From contig CALADT010000092.1 in the NCBI GenBank assembly GCA_937890655.1, forward strand, positions 1 through 23,302: a stretch of DNA of 23,302 nucleotides, in the 5' to 3' direction. Under the pieces are notes generated by a model. That model was not told the DNA's origin, made no database searches, and was given only the letters and a program-made list of their open reading frames with translations. The position numbers and the translations under genes were made by a program. Shown here piece by piece: positions 15,828-23,302 of this stretch. Within the stretch, counting starts at the first letter, position 1. Every line of letters begins with the position of its first letter. This stretch comes from an uncultured Mucispirillum sp. (lineage in GTDB: Bacteria > Chrysiogenota > Deferribacteres > Deferribacterales > Mucispirillaceae).

Positions 15828-16388
15828 ATGGCAGAATATATAGTTATAGAAAATAATATTATAAAGGGTATTTATTGTGGTAGTGTTTTAGAAGATGAAA
15901 ATACTATTATACTTCCTATAAATCATCAAGTGCAGGAAGGAGATAGGCTAGATTTTTATAATGAAGATTTCTCTAGAAAATCAGACTATGAATTAATAAT
16001 ACAAGGGCTAATAGATATACCAAAAGGCTATAAAATTATTAATGAAACATTAGTAGAAATGGATTATCATGAAAAAATTATAGCAGGGCTTATACCTTTG
16101 CCTAAATTTTATAAAATAGATAATAATAAAGTCATAGAAATGGAAGAACAAGAAAAATTATCTATTATGGAATATAATGAAAAAATAGAATACCATAAAA
16201 ATAAACGCAATAACCTGTTAAACCAAGTATTATGGCAAATAGAAAGGCATAATCAAGAAAAAATATTAAATATTGCAACTTCATTACAGGAAGAAGAATA
16301 TATAAACTTGCTAAAATATATACAAAAACTAAGAGATATAACAAAACAAAAAACGTTTCCAGAAAATGTAGTTTACCCTATACTATAA
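15828..16388 (+). CDS. Probable tail-fibre assembly protein
   Basis: The 186-residue product begins with a small beta-rich region. It then contains two tandem copies of a 25-30-residue motif, YELIIQGLIDIPKGYKI...VEM and HEKIIAGLIPLPKFYKI...IEM (about residues 58-108). The C-terminal half is helical: KRNNLLNQVLWQIERHNQE, then EEEYINLLKYIQKLRDI and FPENVVYPIL. The order 'R..LL....W...R', 'Y..YIQ.LRDI', 'FP..V..P' is that of tail-fibre assembly chaperones, which normally lie directly downstream of the fibre gene they serve, as here (11-nt gap, AGGTG ribosome site). The assignment follows from motif and position. It has no signal peptide. Confidence 0.75.
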   Translation: MAEYIVIENNIIKGIYCGSVLEDENTIILPINHQVQEGDRLDFYNEDFSRKSDYELIIQGLIDIPKGYKIINETLVEMDYHEKIIAGLIPLPKFYKIDNNKVIEMEEQEKLSIMEYNEKIEYHKNKRNNLLNQVLWQIERHNQEKILNIATSLQEEEYINLLKYIQKLRDITKQKTFPENVVYPIL

Positions 16389-16391
16389 AAA

Positions 16392-16415
16392 AGTGGGAGT
16401 TTTTATGCTCCCACT
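16392..16415. terminator. Bidirectional terminator between converging operons
   Basis: AGTGGGAG (16392-16399) and CTCCCACT (16408-16415) form a perfect 8-bp stem with an 8-nt loop. The plus strand continues into AATATATTATTATTTT, and the minus strand continues into a run of six T. It sits in the 36-nt gap between the fibre cassette and the lipoprotein gene and should end transcription from both sides. Confidence 0.88.
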
Positions 16416-16424
16416 AATATATTA

Positions 16425-19202
16425 TTATTTTCTTACTAAACCATAAGAGTAATATGGTTCTTTTAAAGGTGGTTTTATATTTGAGTGGTGAGCTACGGCA
16501 TTTGCTGTTTTATCCCCTTTTATACCACTTTTTGTCCAGTAAAACCTTTCTTTTTGTAAATCTTTTATTTCATCTGATTTCTTTTCTATCCATGTGTTTA
16601 CTCTTACAGTTGCAACACCCATTTCTTTCCATTCTTGATAAAGCCTTAATTTGCCGTTATCAAAATTAACTATAGCACTTTCTTTTCCTGCTGTTCCAAA
16701 ACCCTCTTTATTATATTCAGCAGGGCTATATTCTGTATATTGGAATTGACCTTTCCTAGCCTCTTGAACTCCTTGACCTAAAACACCACCAAAATTATTC
16801 ATACGAGAGCTATCCATTTGGATTTTACTTTTTATAATAACTTTGTTACCCTGTATATCAATAGTCATTTCCCCTATCATACGTTCAACACCACCATAGT
16901 TACTTGTGCCTACATCTAAATGGCCGTTGGCTTGTTCAAAATCTACAATCTCATACGTCCCTTTTAATGTTTCTATACTATCTTTATTAAGTGGTGTAAA
17001 TACATGTATATCATATGTGGATTTTAAACCGTTTTCTGTTTCACCTGTTATTGTTGCTTTACCTAAATTATAACCTGTTACTATACCACCTGATTCCACA
17101 TCTGCATATGTTGGGTTATTTGATGAATACTTAACACCTGTTACAGATGGGTTACCCTCAAGTATTAATGGTATTGTGGCTTTTTTTCCAAGCTCCACAC
17201 CCATATCAAAACGTTCAAAGGCTGCTTTTGTTGGCATAGTTTGGATTTTTAATTTATAAACCTTATAAATATTTTCGTTATTATAAGCACTTACTTTAAT
17301 AGTGGTTTCACCATTTTTTTTGAATTTCACAAGCCCTGTGGCGTTTACATCGCATATATCTGTATGTTCAACAGTATATTTTAAACGTTTATCTCCCGCT
17401 GTTGGTGGTTCCACTTTTGCTTCTATACGCATAGAGCCACTATTTAATTCAAATGTGCCGTTATCGCTTAATAATATAATATCTTTTACAGGAATATTAC
17501 CTGCTGATTTTGGTAGCACATTTACATAACATTGCCTTTCTATACCTGCAATATTTACATATATTACAGTTTCCCCCTCTGCAACAGCTTCTACAAAACC
17601 TGTATTGGATACTGTTACAATATTTTCATTGCCTGATTTATATGTAACAGGAATATTTAACTTATCTAATATATAAGGGTATAGCATTAAGTTTATTTGG
17701 AATGAGTCTATAACACCAAGTATTAAGTCCTGCTTATCCACTTCAAGCATAAAATCAACAGGTGCATTTACTTCAACAATTTTACATACTGCTTTTATAC
17801 CATTTTTAGTAAAAGCTGTAATATCTGCATTACCATTTTTTAAAATTGTAACTTCCCCTTTGGAATTTACTTTTGCAATACTTTCATTACTACTTTTCCA
17901 TGTGAGTGTTTTATCTTTTGCATTTTCTGGTTTTACTTCTGCTTTAATAATAAACTTTTCATTTGCTTCAAATGGGGTATATGTTTTTGTATCAAGTATT
18001 ATCTCTTTTACTTCATTACCTGCACTACCACTGCTACCACCACCGTTACCGCCCTCAACAGGCACAGTGTTCACATCAAAACTTATATCATCACCTAAAC
18101 CCGCAGCTGCTGTATAGTTTTCCACTTTACCAATATTTAATATAATATTATCCCCTTTTTCCACAAGGCCTTGATTTGCAAGCTCTGTATAGTTTAGAGG
18201 GTCAAGAGTAAAAGTCATGGTATAGTCCCCTGTGATTTCTGCTCCTAAAGATTTAAATATATCAGGTATGCTACCATAGTCTGATAAATTTTTCTTTTGT
18301 ATTAACTTTACTTCTTTACCGTCTAGGTTAATATACATTAATATTTTTACAATATTTTCTCCAAGCATAGAAAGGTCCACATTTACTCGTAAATTACTTT
18401 CTTTGCCTGCTTTTTTAAAACTGTTATCATTAATTTTATATTCTAGCACTTGGTATTTTGCAATTAATGAAAATGGGTCTGCATTTAAATCAATTTTTGT
18501 AACACCCTCTGGTGCTTGAAAACTTCCACTATTTTCTGCACCGTTATTTGATACTGTTACAGCTATTTGGGTATATTTTGCAGGGTTATTTTTTGCATAT
18601 ATTATTATAACAGCACTACCTTCATTTTTACTGCTAATAACACCTTTATTACTAACCACTACTACATTTTCATTGGTTGATTTATAAATAAGCTCCTCAT
18701 TAATGCTGGTAATAGGCCTTATACTTGCATTAATAGTATAAGCATTTTTGGTATTAGGATTTATTGTCAGGTATGTTTTATCCACATAAATTGCCCTTAT
18801 TTTGCTAGTGCTATTAATATTTGATGTATTATAGGAATTAATAAGTATATTTTTAAAAACGCTTTCATCGTTTTTTAAATAAACTTTTATCTCTGTCATA
18901 CCCTCGCTAAAAGTAGTTATTTTGCCTTGCTGGTTAATACTTGCAACAGCACTATTGCTACTTTTATATACTAATTGCTCATTTTTATGGCTTTCAGGTA
19001 TTACGTATGCATTTAAATTATATATACCATTATTCTTTATGGGAATATAGTTATATTGCGTAACAATACTTACAGGGTCTTTAGGTTGGTTTTTTATAAC
19101 CGTATAATTTTCCTGCCCTGTTTCTTCTTTAGAACAGGAAAAGGCAAACAAAACTATAAGCCCCATAAGCAATGCTTTTATTATATAATTTATTCTATTC
19201 AT
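16425..19202 (-). CDS. Lipoprotein with six Ig-like (BIG2) domains
   Basis: Residues 1-22 form a lipoprotein signal (MNRIN, a hydrophobic core, then LFAFSC with Cys23 as the lipidated residue), so the 925-residue protein is membrane-anchored and faces the periplasm or cell exterior. BIG2-type repeats, recognised by the pattern Y-x-S(S/T)N-x-x(I/V)-V followed by G-x-(I/V/T), occur at about residues 70-140, 150-225, 395-475, 480-560, 570-650 and 660-730. Between the second and third lies a distinct module (about 240-361) also present in the neighbouring lipoprotein, followed by a Gly/Ser-rich linker (GGNGGGSSGSAGN). The C-terminal 180 residues contain MIGEMTIDIQGNKVIIKSKI and look beta-rich and lipocalin-like. 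The ATG has a GGAG ribosome site, and the gene lies 51 nt after its broken paralogue. It is possibly an adhesin or surface scaffold; no ligand can be assigned. Confidence 0.85.
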   Translation of the reverse strand: MNRINYIIKALLMGLIVLFAFSCSKEETGQENYTVIKNQPKDPVSIVTQYNYIPIKNNGIYNLNAYVIPESHKNEQLVYKSSNSAVASINQQGKITTFSEGMTEIKVYLKNDESVFKNILINSYNTSNINSTSKIRAIYVDKTYLTINPNTKNAYTINASIRPITSINEELIYKSTNENVVVVSNKGVISSKNEGSAVIIIYAKNNPAKYTQIAVTVSNNGAENSGSFQAPEGVTKIDLNADPFSLIAKYQVLEYKINDNSFKKAGKESNLRVNVDLSMLGENIVKILMYINLDGKEVKLIQKKNLSDYGSIPDIFKSLGAEITGDYTMTFTLDPLNYTELANQGLVEKGDNIILNIGKVENYTAAAGLGDDISFDVNTVPVEGGNGGGSSGSAGNEVKEIILDTKTYTPFEANEKFIIKAEVKPENAKDKTLTWKSSNESIAKVNSKGEVTILKNGNADITAFTKNGIKAVCKIVEVNAPVDFMLEVDKQDLILGVIDSFQINLMLYPYILDKLNIPVTYKSGNENIVTVSNTGFVEAVAEGETVIYVNIAGIERQCYVNVLPKSAGNIPVKDIILLSDNGTFELNSGSMRIEAKVEPPTAGDKRLKYTVEHTDICDVNATGLVKFKKNGETTIKVSAYNNENIYKVYKLKIQTMPTKAAFERFDMGVELGKKATIPLILEGNPSVTGVKYSSNNPTYADVESGGIVTGYNLGKATITGETENGLKSTYDIHVFTPLNKDSIETLKGTYEIVDFEQANGHLDVGTSNYGGVERMIGEMTIDIQGNKVIIKSKIQMDSSRMNNFGGVLGQGVQEARKGQFQYTEYSPAEYNKEGFGTAGKESAIVNFDNGKLRLYQEWKEMGVATVRVNTWIEKKSDEIKDLQKERFYWTKSGIKGDKTANAVAHHSNIKPPLKEPYYSYGLVRK

Positions 19203-19253
19203 TATATTTCTCCAAAACTAATACAGATTACTTTTTAAAAACAGTAACATAAA

Positions 19254-21260
19254 TTAAAAAATATCTGATACACTACCACTTTTATCTGTAACAGGTTCTA
19301 TTCTTACCTGCTGTGGTCTTTCAGGTTTTCCTCTGCCTGTAATATCGCCCTCTACATATCTTGTTGTAGGAAGTTCCACATATCTATCACTAACTTTTTC
19401 AGCCCTGTATGTAAATTGAAAATCACTAAAAAACTGCATTTCAAATTGCATATTATTATCGCCTATTGGCTTGTATGATAAATATGCATCTGTATAACCT
19501 TTATCATAAACTGTTACTTTTAAGTTTTTATTAATTAAAGGCATACTCTGTGCTTTGTTTTGGCTGTATGATGAATCCCCAAAAGTAGCATGGATATATT
19601 TTAACCAAGGATTCAAATCATAATCATGATGACCTTGTTTCTGTGTTTTCATTATCATATTCAGTTTAGCATTTTCTGTTGAACCATCTACTTTTACAGC
19701 AAAACTACCTGTATAATTTGTTACAGAACCACCTGCACCATTACCACCTAAACAGGTAATACCAAATAAACATTTTCTACCATTTTCCATATATGATATA
19801 CCAATATCACTTGTTGTTGGTCTGTCATTTTCTGTGCCGGAAAATACAGGTTGATAACCAGTGAGACTTTTGTTATATGGATTACCATAAAAAAACGTCA
19901 TTTCATAATAACCCTCTATACTTTTTGGGTCTTTATTAATATCAAGTGGTGTCATATATATAGTTTTATCAGGAATATCTGTATAAGCATCATTAACTTT
20001 TTCTAATGTAAATAACGCTGTAAAACCATTATCATAATATGTATATTCTATGGTTTTCTCATTAACTATATTAAGCCCTGTATTTTTATAACCATCTTTT
20101 GTTTGGGCTGCAAATTTATCATTACTATCAAGTGGTATATTTTTTTCCACATATATAAATCGCCAGTTATTAAATGTGTATGACTCTTTTGCAAAAGCAT
20201 CTTTTGGAGTATATTGCATTCTACCTTTAAAAATAACATTATTTTCTTCAATATTTATACCAAATTCTCCAAGCATTTTATCACTGGTTTCATTATTTTC
20301 ATTTGGAGTAAGCTCTTTTGTAATATTATTATAAGAATATTTAACTTTATTTATTTTATAATACCCTTTTGTATTCATTACTTTATGAACTTTTATATTA
20401 AATTTTTGTTCCACACCACTTGTAGAATAAACACGGATTTCAGCTTCCCCCTCACCTACTGGAGTCAACTGCCACTGGTTATCTACACCCTCTTTTGCAT
20501 AAGCTGATACAATATTGTTATCATTTGATTCTATCATTAATTTTGTATTAACATTTGCATCTTGGTTAATATCTGCCACTAAATCATAAGTAGTGTTATT
20601 AATATAAAGGTTTGCAGGTGGGTTATTTAATGTAATACTTGTTACTTCCACAGCCTGCTGTTCTTCACGAACATATATTTTCATAGTTTTAGATATAGAA
20701 CTATCACTTGCAGAAGTTACCATTAACTCTGCCACACCTTTATTTAATGGTTTAATAGTTTTTGTAGCTTCATCAAATGATATTACATCACTACCACTAC
20801 TTATACTATATTTTAAACTTTTATCTTGTGCATAAGGTGGGAAAGCTACTGGGTCTATTGTTATAACATCTTGCATACTAATATATGAAATTGTAGGCAT
20901 ATTCATAATTGCAGTAACAGGAAATGAAAAAGCACTAACACTTATATCATATTCTTTTTTAAACCTGCCGTTATCTGCTAAAGCTGTAATTTTAGCATTA
21001 CCGATACTTTTACCTGTAACTTTTCCTGTAACACTATCAACATATGCTACTTTTGGATTACTTGAAGTATAAGTAATATTTTTAAATGTGGCATTTTCTG
21101 GTAATACACTACCTGAAACATCAATAGTTTTACCTATAAGAACACTCTTTTCATTAGTTTTACGTTTAATATCTGTAACATTAATTGTAGAATCTGAAAT
21201 AGTTAATTTTATAGAATCAAAAACTTTATCATTTTCTAATGATATGGCTTTTATTTCCAC
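19254..21260 (-). pseudogene. 3' portion of a frameshifted BIG2 lipoprotein gene
   Basis: This frame continues the lipoprotein whose N-terminus is encoded at 21299-22252. It has no ribosome site of its own; the first possible start is an internal GTG at 21260, while homology continues upstream to about 21335. It encodes the end of a BIG2 repeat, then further BIG2 repeats (PENATFKNITYTSSN..., the one containing KSLKYSISSGSDV, and a divergent one ending EGEAEIRVYSTSG). Two related C-terminal modules follow (about 20370-19960 and 19925-19370), ending FTLEKVNDAYTDIP and FTYRAEKVSDRYVELP. The first contains MLGEFGINIEENNVIF, matching MIGEMTIDIQGNKVII of the intact neighbour. Without readthrough or frameshifting this part would not be secreted. 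It could be a genuine pseudogene, an off-state variant or an assembly error. Confidence 0.75.
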
Positions 21261-21298
21261 TTGACCTTTTGATAATATATTAACTTTACCAAAACTAT

Positions 21299-21345
21299 TT
21301 ATGGTTGCAATATTTTTATTAGATGATTCATATTTGATGTATTAT
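21299..21345 (-). other. Frameshift site in the BIG2 lipoprotein gene
   Basis: The two frames must join between a TAA in the downstream frame (about 21343) and the TAA that ends the upstream frame (21299). The minus strand reads CCAAATAATACATCAAATAT here. If one TACA unit were restored (ATACATACATC), the product would read PNNTYIKYESSNKNIATI, a good BIG2 repeat like the gene's own PENATFKNITYTSSN. The open frame would then be 1000 residues. The change is therefore best explained as loss of 4 nt (equivalent to -1). Confidence 0.65.
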
Positions 21346-22252
21346 TTGGATATAAAATAGGTTTTACCATAAATAATGATGTATCTTTCCTATCAAAACT
21401 TCTATCTTCCCCTATGGAAATTTTTGTAGCATTAATAATACTACCACTAGAAGATTGCCCAGGGTTAATATCAGATATTTTCTTTAATGATAACTTTAAT
21501 ACATCATTATCAGTAATAACCCCATCACTAACAAGCACAGGGATACTACTACCTTTTAATGAAATAATAATATCAGCATCTTTTCCGTTATAATTAGTAG
21601 CATTAAGTGATGTAATTACACTTTTTGCAATCTCATCATAACTTAAAGATGAAAAATCATCACTATTTAAATTAAGGTCAATACTTGCACCATTAAGAAA
21701 TAAAGTTGTCTTAACGATTTCGCCGTTTAACTTATCAGCATTAATAGTTAAACTACCACCTATATTTTTTTCAGGTGATTTGTTTACACCATATTGTTTT
21801 ACTTCATATTGCCCAAAAATAGATAAAGGGATATTGGTAACATTAACTGGTGTTAATATTTTTTCTGCCACGTAAAAATCCACATGTTGGAATACACCTT
21901 CATTGGCTGCAGATTTTACTTCCACAGAAAATTCGCCGAAGTCTTTAATTGTTAAAAGACCATTTCCGTCCACAGTTGCAATTTTTTCATTGCTGGAGGA
22001 ATAAAGTAGTTTTTTATTTACTGCATTAGTTGGCTCGGCAACGGCACTTATATCATAAGTTAAATCCACATTAGCCATCTTCATTAGCTCTATATAGTTA
22101 CTAGGAACAGCTATTCCTTTAATAACTTCATTAGGTGCAGATTCTTCATAAATCACACCATGTGAGCTAGTATTATTACCGCTTGAGCATGCAACAAATA
22201 AAAGAGGAAATAAAAATAATAAATAAATAAAAACAAAGCCTCTTTTATTCAT
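21299..22252 (-). CDS. 5' portion of a frameshifted BIG2 lipoprotein gene (lipoprotein signal, one BIG2, shared module)
   Basis: As it stands this frame encodes a 317-residue lipoprotein. Residues 1-21 are a signal peptide with the lipobox FVAC (Cys22), followed by SSGNN. A BIG2 repeat lies at about 40-130 (NKKLLYSSSNEKIATVDGNG). Residues about 145-258 form the module shared with the intact neighbour: FGQYEVKQYGVN matches AKYQVLEYKIN, LTINADKLNGEIVKTTLFLN matches LRVNVDLSMLGENIVKILMY, and VLKLSLKKI matches IILNIGKV. A Ser-rich linker (GQSSSGS) follows. The last 11 residues (from Met307) are out-of-frame translation after the lesion. The ATG at 22252 has AGGAG upstream and a well-formed promoter. 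A truncated protein could still be exported and lipidated, but would lack the BIG2 array and the C-terminal modules. Confidence 0.8.
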   Translation of the reverse strand: MNKRGFVFIYLLFLFPLLFVACSSGNNTSSHGVIYEESAPNEVIKGIAVPSNYIELMKMANVDLTYDISAVAEPTNAVNKKLLYSSSNEKIATVDGNGLLTIKDFGEFSVEVKSAANEGVFQHVDFYVAEKILTPVNVTNIPLSIFGQYEVKQYGVNKSPEKNIGGSLTINADKLNGEIVKTTLFLNGASIDLNLNSDDFSSLSYDEIAKSVITSLNATNYNGKDADIIISLKGSSIPVLVSDGVITDNDVLKLSLKKISDINPGQSSSGSIINATKISIGEDRSFDRKDTSLFMVKPILYPNNTSNMNHLIKILQP

Positions 22253-22314
22253 AAAACTTCTCCTATTAAATTGTAAAACATCTAAATATTTTAGTAATAA
22301 AACTTTATATACTA

Positions 22315-22343
22315 ATGATAGTATGTATTATACAAAAAGTCAA
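22315..22343 (-). promoter_or_regulatory. Sigma70-like promoter of the BIG2 lipoprotein operon
   Basis: On the minus strand TTGACT (22338-22343) and TATCAT (22315-22320) are separated by exactly 17 nt. Transcription would start near 22308, leaving a leader of about 55 nt. Both lipoprotein genes are probably read from here. The stretch from 22344 to about 22540 is almost purely A and T, with no gene or clear motif. Confidence 0.7.
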
Positions 22344-22546
22344 TAAGTATTATTATAATTTTTATGTAAAAAAAATGTAATAACATCAAGTATTATTTAA
22401 TATTTTCTTAAAGTTTTAAAGTTATTATTTTTGATAAATTTATTATACATTTTATAATTTTTTAAAGTATAGTAAAACCATATAAAATTATTATTTTTTT
22501 TTAAAAAATATATGATTTTTTTATTTTTATAATAGATAAAAAAAAA

Positions 22547-22572
22547 GGATTTAGGCTGGAGGACCTAAATCC
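22547..22572. terminator. Strong intrinsic terminator downstream of flagellin
   Basis: GGATTTAGG (22547-22555) and CCTAAATCC (22564-22572) form a perfect 9-bp stem with the 8-nt loop CTGGAGGA. On the minus strand the stem is followed by eight T or more, so it is well placed to end the flagellin transcript about 160-180 nt after the stop codon. On the plus strand it is followed by CTTTTTT and could act there too. On the minus strand the loop reads TCCTCCAG. Confidence 0.85.
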
Positions 22573-22579
22573 CTTTTTT

Positions 22580-22642
22580 AGTGTATTGGCACTACACTTT
22601 TTATTTGAATATATGCAAACAGTGGAGAGTTGTTGCATATAT
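22580..22642 (-). other. Two hairpins in the flagellin 3' region
   Basis: AGTGTA (22580-22585) pairs with TACACT (22593-22598) around a 7-nt loop. ATATATGCAA (22609-22618) pairs perfectly over 10 bp with TTGCATATAT (22633-22642) around a 14-nt loop that reads CAACTCTCCACTGT on the minus strand. With the flanking hairpins at 22702-22723 and 22547-22572 they make a compact structured stretch between flagellin and its terminator. No reading frame is present. A 3'-UTR-derived small RNA is possible but unproven, and the active strand is inferred. Confidence 0.4.
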
Positions 22643-22701
22643 CTTTGGATTTTGTAAACTACCTTTTATAAGATATTTTGCAAAAGCCAAAGGTTTTTTA
22701 T

Positions 22702-22723
22702 GCTCCCCCTTTTTAGGGGGAGC
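22702..22723. other. GC-rich hairpin just after the flagellin stop
   Basis: GCTCCCCCT (22702-22710) and AGGGGGAGC (22715-22723) form a perfect 9-bp stem with a 4-nt loop, 6 nt after the flagellin stop codon. On the minus strand it is followed by ATAAAAAACC, with no U-tract, so it should not terminate flagellin transcription by itself and may instead protect the 3' end. On the plus strand it is followed by TTTATATTATT, which would suit termination of a plus-strand transcript. Confidence 0.6.
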
Positions 22724-22729
22724 TTTATA

Positions 22730-23302
22730 TTATTGTAATAATTTACTTGCATAACTTGGTATTTGGTTAGCTTGTGCAAGCATTGCAGTTGCTGATTGTA
22801 ATAACACTTGTTGTGCAGATAACTGGCTTGATGCTTGAGCTATATCTAAATCTCTAATACGGCTTTCTGCTGCTACCATGTTTTCTCTTGTAGCGTTTAA
22901 GTTATTAATTGTGTATTCAAGTCTATTCATTTGAGCACCTGCTGTTGCTCTTGCTGCTGATATTTGTTCCAATGCCATATCTATTTTTGTAATAGCTTTT
23001 TGTGCATCGTTAAATGTAGCAACGTTAATTCCGTCTATTCCCATACCTACTGTATCTAATCTACCTATGGAAATATCTATAAGTTGACCTTCGTTTGCAC
23101 CTACTGCAGCTTTTGTAGCAGTATCTTTTATGTGTAAAAAGGCTTCTTTTGCTCCTGGTTTATCAGTAAATTTCATAGTGCCTGTTGCTGTATTAAATGT
23201 AACATCTGCTGCACTTTCTGGTTTTACTAAAACATCAACCCCTGGAATAACATTTTTTAATCTACCGTCTGTTACAATATCTTCGCCTATAAATTTACCT
23301 GT
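22730..23302 (-). CDS. fliC: Flagellin, C-terminal part (5' end outside window)
   Basis: Flagellin is the building block of the flagellar filament. The frame is open to the right edge, so the 190 codons seen lack the conserved N-terminal domain. The C-terminal D0/D1 signature is clear: a central-domain segment (PGVDVLVKPES, then LDTVGMGIDGINVATFNDAQ), a helix with AITKIDMALEQISAARATAG, then QMNRLEYTINNLNATRENM, AAESRIRDLDIAQASS and the terminal LLQSATAMLAQANQIPSYAS. The protein ends SKLLQ where many flagellins end LLR or LLG. An internal ATG at 23176 should not be taken as the start, because flagellin-like sequence continues upstream of it. Neighbouring flagellar genes are not visible here. 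Confidence 0.93.
   Translation of the reverse strand, partial: TGKFIGEDIVTDGRLKNVIPGVDVLVKPESAADVTFNTATGTMKFTDKPGAKEAFLHIKDTATKAAVGANEGQLIDISIGRLDTVGMGIDGINVATFNDAQKAITKIDMALEQISAARATAGAQMNRLEYTINNLNATRENMVAAESRIRDLDIAQASSQLSAQQVLLQSATAMLAQANQIPSYASKLLQ

Noticed and set aside
21299..21345. Programmed -1 ribosomal frameshift in the BIG2 lipoprotein
   Set aside because: No X XXY YYZ slippery heptamer is in the correct register within the permitted interval, and BIG2 homology resumes before the A-rich run. A 4-nt loss explains the protein alignment better.
22702..22723. Flagellin terminator at the first hairpin
   Set aside because: On the coding (minus) strand it is followed by A-rich sequence, not U. 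The hairpin at 22547-22572 with its long U-tract is the better terminator.
23174..23176. ATG as the start of the flagellin gene
   Set aside because: The frame is open with flagellin-like sequence to the window edge, so this Met is internal.

Overview
The window is a very AT-rich stretch from a flagellated bacterium with an outer membrane: it holds a flagellin, two lipoproteins with Ig-like domains, cobalt uptake plus anaerobic cobalamin synthesis genes, and a B12-dependent methionine synthase. Together these suggest a low-GC anaerobe. A member of the Deferribacterota such as Mucispirillum would fit, but this is a low-confidence guess made without any database search.

Region 1 (1-3954, minus strand) is a cobalt/B12 operon. 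A sigma70-like promoter and a cobalamin riboswitch lead into cbiM-cbiN-cbiQ-cbiO, a complete energy-coupling (ECF-type) cobalt importer, followed by cbiD, which runs off the left edge. Region 2 (about 3955-4800) has no genes. It holds three degenerate tandem copies of a 200-bp unit, an AT-only palindrome and the terminator of cysS. Region 3 (4801-8736, minus strand) is an operon of a 16-span membrane protein of unknown function, a peptide/nickel-type ABC ATPase without its usual partners, and cysS. Region 4 (8951-12341, plus strand) is metH, a full-length cobalamin-dependent methionine synthase. It consumes the cofactor whose metal is imported by region 1.

Region 5 (12345-16415, plus strand) is an isolated phage-like receptor-binding cassette: a coiled-coil protein ending in a tail-fibre motif, an 880-residue fibre with a predicted beta-propeller, two pyocin-knob-like domains and a collar-like tip, and a probable fibre-assembly chaperone. 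No other phage genes are visible. Its promoter region carries three GGAC direct repeats spaced exactly 19 nt apart.

Region 6 (16425-22343, minus strand) encodes two paralogous lipoproteins with Ig-like (BIG2) repeats, a shared middle module and a shared C-terminal module. The promoter-proximal one is broken by a frameshift that is neatly explained by loss of one TACA unit. Region 7 (22540-23302, minus strand) is the 3' part of a flagellin gene followed by an unusually structured 3' region of four hairpins, the last of which is a strong terminator.

The most promising material for something undescribed is the stand-alone fibre cassette with its repeat-bearing promoter, the unusual ATPase/membrane-protein pair, the shared unnamed modules in the BIG2 lipoproteins, and the structured RNA downstream of flagellin.
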